Assembly: GCF_030272615.1 (NCBI RefSeq)
Contig: NC_081408.1
Location: forward strand, 305,631,950-305,695,949
Source of the DNA: Cryptomeria japonica
Lineage: Eukaryota > Streptophyta > Pinopsida > Cupressales > Cupressaceae
Length of the DNA: 64,000 nt
Reading direction: 5' to 3'
In this document: piece after piece, positions 25,501 through 36,156 of the stretch
Numbering within the stretch: the first letter of the stretch is position 1
Layout of the letters: every line of letters starts with the position of its first letter
Translations under genes and position numbers: made by a program
The notes under the pieces: model-generated
The model's database searches: none
Told to the model about the DNA's origin: nothing
Seen by the model: the letters and a program-made list of their open reading frames with translations, nothing else

Positions 25501-25850
25501 GTCATGCGATTGGGCATCAGTCCAATAACTTTGCAGAATTTAATGCCCTGTCTCTGGGCTTAAACATGGCTATATCCTTGGGCATCAAGGATCTTGTAAT
25601 TGAAGGAGACTTGATAGTAACTATCTAATGTGTTATGAAGAAGAAATCTAACTGTTGGAAATTACAATATGTTCTGGAGTTAATTTTACAACAGTTGGCT
25701 TTCTTTGATTCCTTCTTGATCACTCATTGCTTCAGAGAAATTAACATTATAGCGGATTTTTTGGCAAATTTATCCATTGACATTAATGCAAATTTGCGGG
25801 ATATAAATATGGAAGAGATCCCGCATTCCCTTCTGAAACATTTGCATTAA
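22571..25850 (+). pseudogene. LINE-B ORF2: reverse transcriptase, zf-RVT and RNase H
   Basis: Copies LINE RNA into DNA at the target site. Domains in order: linker (LAREESYWRQKSREMWL), reverse transcriptase from about 22,980 with APGPDGF, LKLDMMKAYDRVEWEAL, GLRQGDPLSPFLF and the catalytic box FVDDTLLFG at about 23,685; a zf-RVT-like region (CHSACLPKAGAFAWLAVQDR, CVLCKK) at about 24,800; and a C-terminal RNase H (LNFDGASHRNP at 25,405, EFNALSLGL, FREINIIADFLANL at 25,735). Damage is light: stops near 22,740-22,790, one TGA at 23,633, one frameshift near 24,195 and one TAA at 25,626. The catalytic Asp pair is kept. Confidence 0.92.
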
Positions 25851-26468
25851 GTCTTCTTGGTTTTTTCCATAGTATGATTTCATAAAAAACAAGAAAAATT
25901 TATCAGCACCCTTATGCTTTGAGAGGTAAGCATGTTAGGTGTTCATGTGCAAATGGTAAGTATGCTTAGTAGGCAATTCTTAGTTGGCTATTGAGTATGC
26001 TTAGGATCTGTCATAAACAACAAGGATGGGTATCTATTATGGTATTAAGGTGGCGCCCTATCAGCACTTATGTTTCGATATGTGTTACTATGATTCGGCA
26101 TGATTTATCTGCTTTGTCCTTGCTCGTGTGTTTTAAAAGTTTATTGTTATATGAAGTACGAAGGAAATGTGCTTCGGTTGCAATCATTCACGATTTTTTA
26201 TGTAGCCATTATGATAGGAGTAAGTAGCTTGTTATGTGGCATTGGTTGGGATATGTAGTACTGGTTTTTTAGCTGCCACTATGCAAAGTCCTTCATTTAT
26301 GTGTTATCTTGTATAAGCTTTAATCTTGCTTTAATTGGCTTTATTTGTAATCATGAAGTAGGATGATTTGATCGGTTCACGTTTTTGGTGGTGTTTGGTC
26401 TTTATAAGCCGATATCTTTCTCAATACAACAGTAAACAATTGAATTGAAATTGTTTGGGCTCTGTCAT

Positions 26469-27137
26469 ATGTCGAGTGCTTCGGCTCTTTCAAGATATAG
26501 GGTCATTGTCGAATGCCCAATTGAGAGGGATAATGAGGTTCCGAGAAATAATTCTGAACTACTTGGGGAAATGTTTTGTTTGCTTACTCCTCAGGTGGAT
26601 TTTGAGGTTCGCAGGTTGTTGGAAACTATCTGGTTGTGGTCTGGTCCTTCCTTTTCTGGTTTAGAGATTTTGTCTCGATTTCTTACTATTTGCCGTGACA
26701 TTTTGCTTGACAAGGATTTACTCCAACTCTTGGTTCATACGTTTATCCCTCCCTCGATTTGCTCCTGGGACCTTTTTAGGTTTGCATTGGATAATTATCA
26801 TTTTGAGTTGGGCTCTTTTTATTATGGGGGCTTTCTTCCTCGTTCTGATCTGTTGGATAATGGGAAGTGTAGAGTTTTATTGTTTGAGATGATAATGGGG
26901 TTATTATGTGATAGATTGGGGGACACCTTGTATGCTTTTGAAACCTTGCTAGAATCAATTCCCTCACAAATAATGGATAAAGCATTGGTGGTGTTTATGG
27001 GTTTACATTCTCTGCTATCTTTTATTTTTTTGGCCTTAGCTCCTCCACGACTGGAATCTCCCTTGCAGACCATTCCTCCTTTGATCATGGATAGAGAACC
27101 CCTTGATGAGAGCTCAAGTTCTTGGTTTCAGAATTAA
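26469..27137 (+). CDS. uncharacterised ORF behind the LINE-B RNase H (222 codons)
   Basis: Uninterrupted ORF from ATG 26,469 to TAA 27,135-27,137, about 620 bp after the RNase H stop and before the LINE tail. It begins MSSASALSRYRV, is rich in Leu, Phe and Trp, and ends SSSSWFQN. No catalytic motif, zinc finger or clear signal peptide was seen; hydrophobic stretches near LLQLLVHTFI and LHSLLSFIFLALA could be amphipathic helices or membrane segments. Plant L1 elements normally end after ORF2, so this is either a lineage-specific third ORF, host sequence carried along, or chance. Its integrity beside a damaged ORF2 is the main reason to list it. Confidence 0.4.
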   Translation: MSSASALSRYRVIVECPIERDNEVPRNNSELLGEMFCLLTPQVDFEVRRLLETIWLWSGPSFSGLEILSRFLTICRDILLDKDLLQLLVHTFIPPSICSWDLFRFALDNYHFELGSFYYGGFLPRSDLLDNGKCRVLLFEMIMGLLCDRLGDTLYAFETLLESIPSQIMDKALVVFMGLHSLLSFIFLALAPPRLESPLQTIPPLIMDREPLDESSSSWFQN

Positions 27138-28717
27138 CTATGTGTGTAGATATGTTGTTGTCTTTTTTGATACAGGGTTCTGATCGGTTGATATGTTTTT
27201 TGGCAAGCTTGGGAAGCCTTGAGGCTGCGGATCACATCTCGTGATTTTTTGGGTCATATGGATAATGTTATGTATATCTTTGAAAGCCATGTAATGGGAG
27301 GGTGATCAAAATCAAATATGTAATTGAGAATATGGGGTTTTTTTAATTTTTTGTTTTGGGCCATAACCGGAGGTTTTCTTGTGGGTTCTTTCCTGCTGGT
27401 ATGCCCTTTGAACCCGATTGTATCAAAATTCAAAGTTTAATAAAATATAGTTTAGTGGCTTGCCCACTTTTATCAAAAAATAAATAAATTATTCCTCTAA
27501 TTGATTAAATAATTATTTAATTATTTAATTAAGTTAATTAATCTTATTCTTCTAATTCTTCTATTTCTTCTAAATTCTTCTAATTTCATATTTCCTCATC
27601 ATTTCACTAATTATTCTATTTCCTATTCTATCATCATTTAATCATTTAAACCATTTTCTATTATTAATTAAATATTTATTATTTAATTAATTCTAATTAA
27701 TTCCCCAATTTAAATAATCTTTATTATTTAAATAAATTATATTTCTATCTCAATCCTATCATCATCCAATCATTAACCCTTTTCTAAATATTAATTATTT
27801 AATTAATTATGATTTAATTCCTTTCATTCAAATAATCTTTATTATTTAATTAAATTTCATTTCTAAATAATTAAATAGTTTCTTTAAATTATTTAATTAA
27901 CTAATTAATTCTTCTAGTTCTTCAAATTCTAATTTCATTTAATTTCATATTCTTCTAATTTCTTCCAAATTCAATTACATGTGCATGATTTCAAAAACCA
28001 AATTGAAAATCAAAGTCAAGTTCTAAATATATTCAAATACTAAATTGAATTAAATTCAATTATTGAATAAATATCATGCAAAGATTAAATTAAAAATCTA
28101 AATCTAAATGCAAGCACATGCTAAATTAATTAATTAATTAAATCATTTATCTCTTCAACTTCTATTTCCATCTTTTAGTTAGCTTTTTTCTAAATTAAGC
28201 TTTCTTTGTCATCCTCTTTATTTCCACCAATCATTCTTTTTCTTCCCTCAATCAACTTTTTCTCAATCAGTTGACTCAATTAATCTATTCAATCTATTGA
28301 GTTCCACTCCTACAATCAGCAGTTCAACTATCAAATTTTCATGTGAGCTCACCTGAGTTCCACCTCTTGATCAATTTGTTCCACCTTTCAATCAATCTCA
28401 TCCAAAAATCTACAAATTGAGCATCCAATCTCCATTTTCAATAATCATGAACTTTGAATCTTTGTGTCACTTGTAGGTTACCAGCGCAATATCTGAAAGC
28501 CATCATACCACAGAGAAGAGAAGAGCAATGGAAGCAATATGCAATCTTGGGATAAGGAGTTTTGATTTGATTTGATTATTTTAATTCCTATTTGCTTGAT
28601 TGTGTTATTCCATTGTCTTATTTGTTAAATTCTTTGGTTAGATAGGTATTCATGATTTCCCTTTTGTTTCTAATTAATTACTTGTCTTTAAAGATGAATT
28701 TTACATATTACACACCT

Positions 28718-31700
28718 TTATAGGGATACCATAAACCATAGTCTATTGTGCCTTTGAGATAACAAAAAATTCTCTTCACAACCACCATATGACTCTCTTT
28801 AGGCTCTTTTTGAAATCTAGCCACTAATCCAACATCATGAGCAATGTCCGGTCTGCTTTGGACAACATAGTGTAGCTTTCCAATCATAGATCTGTACTCT
28901 TTTTCACTAACAATAGGGGAATCATCTTCCTTTGACAACTTGCAACCAGTCCCTACCGGTTTGCAGTCTTCCATTCCGAAAGTCTTCAACACCTCTTTGA
29001 TATACTTGGTCTGACAAATAAAGATACCACCATCTAGCTGTTGAACCTGTAAGCCAATAAAGAACTTAATTTCACTGATTAGAGACATTTTAAATTCCTT
29101 TTTCATTATTTCAGCAAAGTCCATACACATATCATCATTGCCACCAAAAATTATGCCATCAACAAACACTTCTGCTATCAGCATCTTGTCTCCATCAATC
29201 TTCAAATAAATGTTGTTGTCCTCACTAGTACGTTGGAATCCAATCTTGATCAAATGTGCATGTAATCTCTCATACCATGCTCTTGGCACCTGCTTAAGAC
29301 TATACAAAGCTTTGTGCAATTTACACACCATGTCTTTAGCATCGATCAAGGAAAATCCATCTGGTTGTTCAATGTATACTTCCTCTTCTAGAATGTTATT
29401 CAGAAACGCTGACTTGACATCCATTTGGTAGACTTTGAATCCTTTATATGCAACAAATGCCACTAGCATTCTTACACCTTCTAATCTAGTAACAGGTGCA
29501 AATATTTCACCAGAATCCTCACCTTCCTCTTGAGCATACCCTTTGTAGACTAACCTTTCCTTGTTTCTTACAATCCTTCCTTCTTCATCCAATTTATTCC
29601 TGAAGACCCATTTTGTTCCAATTGCATTCTTATCCTTCGATATAGGAACAAGTGACCATGTCTGATTCTTCTCAATTTGATCTAATTATTCATTCATTGC
29701 CTTAACCCAATCATAAACCTTTAGTGCTTCCTTAACTATCTTGGGTTCAACTGTAGATATCAAACATGATTTCTCTTGGATCTTTCTCCTGGTTTGCACA
29801 CCTACATTCTTATCACCAATTATCTGCTCTTGTGAATAATTCAATCTGACATATCTAGGTATAGCTTGTGTCAGTTCAACATCTTCTTCATCTGGTTCTT
29901 CATCTTCTTCCTCACTGTCATCGCTCACTAGTTGAGCACCTAGTTCTTCATTTGTTGGTTCTTCATTATTCTTTGCTTTTGGTTCAATGATCACAAACTT
30001 TTCCTCATTATCATCCTTTTCAGGTTCAGATCTGCTTGTACCTTCAGACTTATCAGATAAATCATTAATTTTTACATTAGCACTTTCAACAATTTTATGA
30101 GTTCTCTTATTGTAACATTTATATGCTTTACTCTTAGAAGAGTAACCAAGAAAAATCCCGTCATTAGATTTTGCATCAAACTTCTCAATGTAGTTATCTC
30201 TGTTGCTAAAACATTGACTTCCAAAGATTTTAAAATAACTAACATGGGGATTTTTTCCATACCATAGCTCATAGGGTGTCTTATTGTTACCTTTTTTTAC
30301 CAGTACCTAGTTTAAAGTGTATACAACAGGATTGACCGCTTCTCTGCAAGACATTTTGGATACATTACCCTATAATAACATGGTTCTTGTAGTTTCAACT
30401 ATTGTTATGTTCATCCTTTCTACTATGCCATTATGTTGTGGTGTCCTCGGAGCAGACATCTGTCTCTTTATACCCTATTCATCACAATACTTAACAAATT
30501 CATCAGATGTGAAGTCACCTCCTCGGTCTGATCTTAAACACTCCAAGTTCTTACCGATTTCCATCTCAACCAAAGCTTTAAATGATTTAAATTTATTAAA
30601 TGCTTCTGATTTCTCTCTAAAAAATGTTACCCACATCATTTTAGAATAGTCATCGGTGAAGATCATGAAATACATACCACCATAATAACTCTTTGTTCTC
30701 ATAGGGCCACAAAGATCAGTATGTACCAAATCTAAAACATTCTCAGAAATACCATTCTTGCTCTTGAAATAAATAGGGGTCAACTTACCGATTTGACAAT
30801 CTTTGCATATCACACTATTTGGTTTGACAAGTTGGGGTAATCCTTTTACAACAATTGACTTGCTTATCTTAATCAAATTATCAAAATTAACATGACATCT
30901 TTTATGCCATAACCAACTGTCTTCCATTCTTGCAACCAGACAATTATTAACATTAATATTCAAATGGAATAAGTTACCTCTAGTTTGCTTCCTGGTAGCA
31001 ATCAATTCACCATTACCTCCAAGAATTATGCAGACTCCACTCTTAAACTCAAGCAAATAACCATTATCATTGAGCTGACCAACACTTAAAAGATTATGCT
31101 TAAGACCATCAACCCAAAATACATCATCAATATTACTCTTTCCATTTAGAGAGATTGAACCTTTACCTTTCACCATGCAAGGAGAGTTGTTTCCAAATCT
31201 AACAACACCTCCATCAAATTCATTAAGGGTTATGAACTTACTTTTGTCTCCAGTCATGTGGTGAGAGAAACCATTGTCTATAATCCATTCATCACTATTC
31301 TCCATATGAGATACTAGTTCCTTTTTATCAGACAGTTCCTCCTTCACAACTACAAACACAATTTCCTCATTGTCATCTTCTTCTTCTGACTCCTCATCAA
31401 TCACACCTTCATCTACTGCAACATAACAATGTTTCTTACCCTTTCCTTTGAATCTTCTAAACTTTTCTTTCTTATCATTGTTAGGGCAGGTAGCAGCAAT
31501 ATGACCAATTTCATTACAAGAGAAACACTTCAAAGGTAGCTTTCCTTTATACTTACCAGTGCCTCTTGGAAATCTCCTTGTTAACAATGCCTCAAGTTCC
31601 ATCACTTGATCTTCATTGTCTTCATTTCCCCAGTTGCTTCCATGACTTGTCCTGCACTCATGATTTTGACATGTATCTTTTCCTTTTCTAGCAGATGAAC

Positions 31701-32343
31701 CAGCAATAGAAGCTTTAAAGGCAGATTCAGTAGATTTTGTCACACTATTGTCAAAACTATTTAACTCAAAAGCTATAAGCTTACCAATCAATGAATCAAC
31801 AGTTACCTTATCCTTTGAAATAGATCTAAGTTCTTGGATTGTCGATACTCTTATAGCATACTGAGGTTGAAGAGTTCTGAGCATATTACTTACTATTGTA
31901 TCATCTTCTATTTTTCCTCCAGCACTCTTAATGCTGCCAACAACTTCTTTGATTCTCTAGCCATACTATCCAATATTCTCTCCTTTCATCATTCTCATGC
32001 CATCGAAATTTCCTCTCAAGCTTTCCTCTTTGGCTCTTTGAACATTCTCATCTCCTCCATAGATTGTCTCTAACTTTTCCCAAACCTCACTTGCAGTTTC
32101 CAATCCTTGAACATCAATATATTTTGAATTAGATAAAGTACTTATAATAGCTTCTAGGGATTACATGTTATCTTGTTGTTCTCTGAGTTCATCCAATGTC
32201 AAGGGAGTAGTGGTAGGAGCAACATATGTTGTTTCAACTTGCTTCCAATATTGTGCACCAAGACCTTTGATGTAGATCTTCATTATGTCTTTCCAGATCT
32301 TGTAGTTATCCTTATTGAACTAGGGACCCTCTTTCTTCATCAT
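28718..32343 (-). pseudogene. Copia P gag, protease, integrase and reverse transcriptase
   Basis: Main part of the P polyprotein, read leftwards. Gag begins near 32,343 (MMKKEGP) with stops in its first 450 bp; the zinc knuckle is intact (CFSCNEIGHIAATC, about 31,500). The protease reads WIIDNGFSHHMTG, so the Ser of the D-S-G active site is Asn. Integrase shows LWHKRCH, CKDCQIGK, LVHTDLCGP, FTDDYSK and LRSDRGGDF. Reverse transcriptase shows [26 protein letters not shown] and FVDGIIFGG at about 29,160, where a catalytic Asp is replaced by Gly. Element P therefore cannot move on its own. The reading stops at the solo-LTR insertion and resumes at 22,531. Confidence 0.93.
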
Positions 32344-32420
32344 CTCGAATTCCTCATAATCCTTTCCTCAAGTAGTTAGTCTTTTCTACAAGTGGTTAGG
32401 CTTTCTCCACACAGAGGACC

Positions 32421-32437
32421 AAACCTTTGATACGAAT
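32421..32437 (-). other. primer-binding site of Copia P
   Basis: Minus strand ATTCGTATCAAAGGTTT directly after the 5' LTR. It is a decayed form of the TGGTATCAAAG initiator-tRNA-Met site. Confidence 0.75.
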
Positions 32438-34089
32438 TGTTAATCCTATGAGGATCGGGTTAATACTGAGAGGGGGGGTGAATCAGTATTAAGACCAATT
32501 CAAACTTTAACTCAAAATCAAACTTATCTCAGATCTGAAACCATTTAACAAATATCTCAACTTCTGTAATCAGATCTAATAACATCTTTATCAAATTTGC
32601 TTAACACATTAATCAAATCATTTACCAATATTTTCACCACCAAAATAATCATATAAACTTGATCATTTACCAACTCATTAACCTTATCAATAAGATCAAA
32701 TACTTTCTCAAACAACTTCTTATCAATACTGGTAACCTCTGGTAAACTTCTGATAAAACATCATAACGAGTGTCTCAGAAATAATGCATGAAATGAAATA
32801 TAAACAAGAACATCACATGAAAAACATTTCACACATGAAGACCATAAGTTTTTGATGTGGAAACCCAAATAGGGAAAAAACCACGGTGGGAGTTAGCACC
32901 CACAAATATTTATACTCTTTTGAAGTACGCCCTGTTAGGAGCTTACAATACGCTCGGTTAAGAGCATACCCTATTAGGAGTCACTCGGTTAGGGGATTTG
33001 CCTTGCAACCCGGTTAGGAGCTTGATGATCTATTAGGAACAACCTCGTGAGAGGATTTAACACTCTTTTGAGAGTTGCCCTGTTAGGGGACTTAAATGTT
33101 TAAGGCATGTTGGAACCTACCTGGTTAAGGGATTTAACCCGCTACAACTGTTAGGGAACAATAGTAAGAACATGATCTGTTTACTTGCACTTCTCTGCTT
33201 GCTTGATCAGGTCCAGTTATACACCACTCTGCAACTCTCAGGCAGATCTCACACTTCTCTTGGTTGACTTAACACATTCTCTAAGACCACCAACACAATA
33301 AACATAAACTGTGTCAACATAAATAGCCATCTCAACTAGGTCGGCCACAAAACCTAATTACATCATGAATTTACAATTAGATCACAAGAGATTGTCATAG
33401 ATCGCTATCCAGATCATTACAAAAAATTACAATGCAATATCAATCGTTGGTTAATCTTAACTCATCACGGAAATCTGATCTGTATCCTCAAAACACTCTA
33501 CTAAGCGTTTCGTCGATTCCCAAGAAAATCTTCCTTGAATCACGCTAAAATAGATATCAAATCTTTCATGCAGGTTGTGTCGTGTTACCAATTTCATATA
33601 GACTCGTTGTTGATCACCGTCATAACATAAATCATTACCAGTTTGATGATTTCTTCACCAGTCCTTAAACCCTACTAAAACCTTAGCAAAGCTTCATCAA
33701 AATTTTGAAACACTCCTTCTGGTAATCATCACAAGTTTCGGTTCTAGTCAAATACACCTTTCCATGATACAAGTTCACCATCCAAACCACAATTCACTAG
33801 TCATTGGCAATCGACCGATCCAATCAACACAATTCTGCTTTACAGGTTAAAGTCCTATTTCACAAACTTTAGATCACTACCGGTAAACTTTGTCTTCCAG
33901 TAAACCAAATCACTTAGATGACAAAATAAAACATCAGGAACCAGCAATGACAACACAAAAAACTGATCATGTAATCTATTCATAGAATCTCAATCTCTTC
34001 ATCACAAATAGACTTCTTTCCTTTACTGGTGCAGTCATCCAACTTCAACTGCATCACCTAATCTGCATCAGTTATGCCAAATTCCAACA
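32438..34089 (-). repeat. 5' LTR of Copia P
   Basis: 1,652 bp, partner of 19,966-21,627, TGTTGGAATTTGGC to AGGATTAACA on the minus strand. The subrepeat block lies at about 32,928-33,160. Confidence 0.93.
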
Positions 34090-35010
34090 GATGTAGGATA
34101 CCGATTGTCCCTTGAGGTAATAAAACTAATCAAAGAATGGGGAACATGGTTCATCCATATACAACGGTCTACCTACATCTGCTTGAGTGGATTCACAGGT
34201 AACCCCTTCCTTCTCCCTTGTTACTTCAACAACAAAACCATTCTTTTACAATATGCAAGATAGATTGTAGGTGTGCAAGCCCTCGTGACTCAAAAACATA
34301 AAATAGGAGTGACATTCCCACTATCCCTGGAGTATTATAAATGTCACAATTTGTAGAAAACAAAAATAGCAGTTCATGAGCTACAAGACACGTGCCTTAA
34401 AGAATTTGATTGCACTCGACCTAGCTATGATCCATTTGGAAAACTAAAAGGAATGATGTTGGTAGTGTATGAGGGACATATACCTGCATTGAAAGACTTT
34501 TGGGCAGGTATGCAAGACAATTTCTAAGCTAGGCAAAGGGGATTCTACAAGCTGACAACATCCCAAATGAGAATTTGATCTTGAACACAATATTCCTAAG
34601 GATTTCAAGGACGATGGAGACCTGTTGGAACTGGCATACAAAGAAATGCAAGTGGACCAAAGGCCTCATTCACCAATAAGATAGTCAAAGAAAGAAAATG
34701 TAAAAATTGAAGATGTCTCCGAGCAATTTGTTGAGAGAAGACGACAATGGTTAAATCTTAGACTTCTTCCAAGTACCACATGAGAGAAGAAGAAAGGCAA
34801 GGCCATCAAAAATCCTCAATCAAAATCCACCAAGAAATATGTGAGGATGACAAGATCAAAATCAAGGAAAAATACTCTGGTGGACCAAGAATCCCCCATG
34901 CCTACCATCAAAAAAGAAGAATTTATGAAACGGTTGGATACAAAAATGAAGGAGTCTCAACTCTTAAAGACAACAACTAAGCATGACATAGTTATTGGAT
35001 TACTTGTTGT
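34090..35010 (+). pseudogene. H coding relic, segment 2
   Basis: Resumes the H frame after Copia P: GGT GAT GTA GGA continues the GGT GAC of segment 1. The reading GYRLSLEVIKLIKEWGTWFI is open to a TAG at about 34,260, then continues with scattered stops. The later part is basic and charged (SKSRKNTLVDQESPMP, KEEFMKRLDTKMKESQLL), suggesting a helical region, and it is cut at 35,010 by Copia Q within LLVV. Family unknown. Confidence 0.55.
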
Positions 35011-35802
35011 TGTTAGACAACTCAGATAACCGGTGAACAACTAAGAGGGGGGGGGTGAATCAATTTTTAATAGATTATATAATTTTAAGCATTAAAACCT
35101 TATTTCTGGAATACATAAACCAAATACCAGAATAGTAGATATAACAGTTAAGCACAAATATAATCCACAAAACATTTACCAACCCGGGACCTAAACAATT
35201 AGGTCGACCACCTAAAAGATAATACAATAAATTCGTAACATAAACCCGCAATCCAATGATCAACCAAGTCGGCCTAAGACCGAAACAACATAATCCGATC
35301 AATAGATCCAACCGGTAATGCATCGGGATCATCCACCAACATGTTACATAAACCGATCTATAACCTAGCCGAATAAGATAAAATTAGGTTCGGACCCAAA
35401 TTCAACACCACCGATCAATAGGAACATGAACAAGATAACCATCAGCATCCCAAAATCCATCTAGAAGTTGTGCCAATGCCACTTATCATGTGCATCAAAA
35501 GATCTTCAACAAAGCTCTGTCGGTAGAACCCTTACTGGTGACCAAAAAGCTTACTAGAACAAATGATAGCTCCTGAGTCATCAAATCCCAAACCAATTGA
35601 TCGTGATACACATCTGAATAGCATGAATGATATATCCAAACCAATTCCATGAACTGAAGTATACTAGAGCATACCAGATCAATATCATAATCCAACCGCT
35701 CTACCAGAACCTACTAGGAACCGGTAAATAACCAAAAAAGTCGGTGTTGCCATCAATGACAAAACATCAACGCAACACAATCAATTCCTCCAATTTCCAA
35801 CA
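35011..35802 (-). repeat. 3' LTR of Copia Q
   Basis: 792 bp, TGTTGGAAATTGGAGG to CTAACA on the minus strand, matching 40,409-41,191 with scattered differences, including a length difference in the G-run (8-9 versus 7 G). Confidence 0.94.
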
Positions 35803-35820
35803 ATCTCCCCCTTTGGCATT
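35803..35820 (-). other. polypurine tract of Copia Q
   Basis: AATGCCAAAGGGGGAGAT on the minus strand, abutting the 3' LTR and identical to that of P. Confidence 0.9.
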
Positions 35821-36156
35821 GATGGCAACACTAGATGTGAAAAACATCCAAGTGCCAAGAAATGCCAAACAAGTCTCCCCCAAAGAAAGAAAACCAACAA
35901 TCTCCCATAAGATGATATTAAAATGAAGTTAACAAACTCCCCTTGTGAATGATATCCCTGTTAAGCTCTGTTTTTCACATATATCTCTCCCCCTTTGACA
36001 TCAATTCCAAAAATCTAACATGAACATCAAAGAAAAATCATAAATCCACTTAACCACACAACTGACTACTCCCCCTGAGTAGTAGCACCAACACATCAAT
36101 CCCGAATGAATGGTAGCTTTGTAAATGCATATCGGATTGATGCTAATCAACATCAC

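Larger units (their letters stand above)
22560..27485 (+). mobile_element. LINE-B, 5'-truncated plant L1 element
   Basis: Non-LTR retrotransposon copy that starts inside ORF2, just upstream of the reverse transcriptase, and ends in an A-rich tail (tatcaaaaaataaataaa) at about 27,475. It lacks ORF1 and the endonuclease, as expected of an incomplete reverse transcript. It contains ORF2 (to 25,850), a 0.6-kb spacer, an intact extra ORF (26,469-27,137) and a 3' region. The left boundary is known only to about 20 bp and no target-site duplication could be settled. Confidence 0.85.
22537..28712 (+). mobile_element. solo LTR inserted in Copia P, itself split by LINE-B
   Basis: Starts TGTAGACACCTAAAAATG and ends ACATATTACA, with the 5-bp target-site duplication cacct at 22,532-22,536 and 28,713-28,717. 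No gag or pol of its own is present, so it is a solo LTR (about 1.25 kb once LINE-B at about 22,560-27,485 is subtracted). The right part, 27,486-28,712, is very AT-rich and non-coding. The tgtagacacc start is common in plant Gypsy LTRs. Confidence 0.8.
19966..34089 (-). mobile_element. Copia element P with nested insertions
   Basis: Complete minus-strand Ty1/Copia element of about 14.1 kb, of which about 6.2 kb is later insertion. LTRs lie at 19,966-21,627 and 32,438-34,089. The target-site duplication is gacgt (19,961-19,965) and gatgt (34,090-34,094), one base apart. The order on the minus strand is LTR, primer-binding site, gag, protease, integrase, reverse transcriptase, RNase H, polypurine tract, LTR, as in the family. 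The region 21,646-22,043 is 3' non-coding with two more purine-rich tracts (minus strand) near 21,740 and 21,825. Confidence 0.93.
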
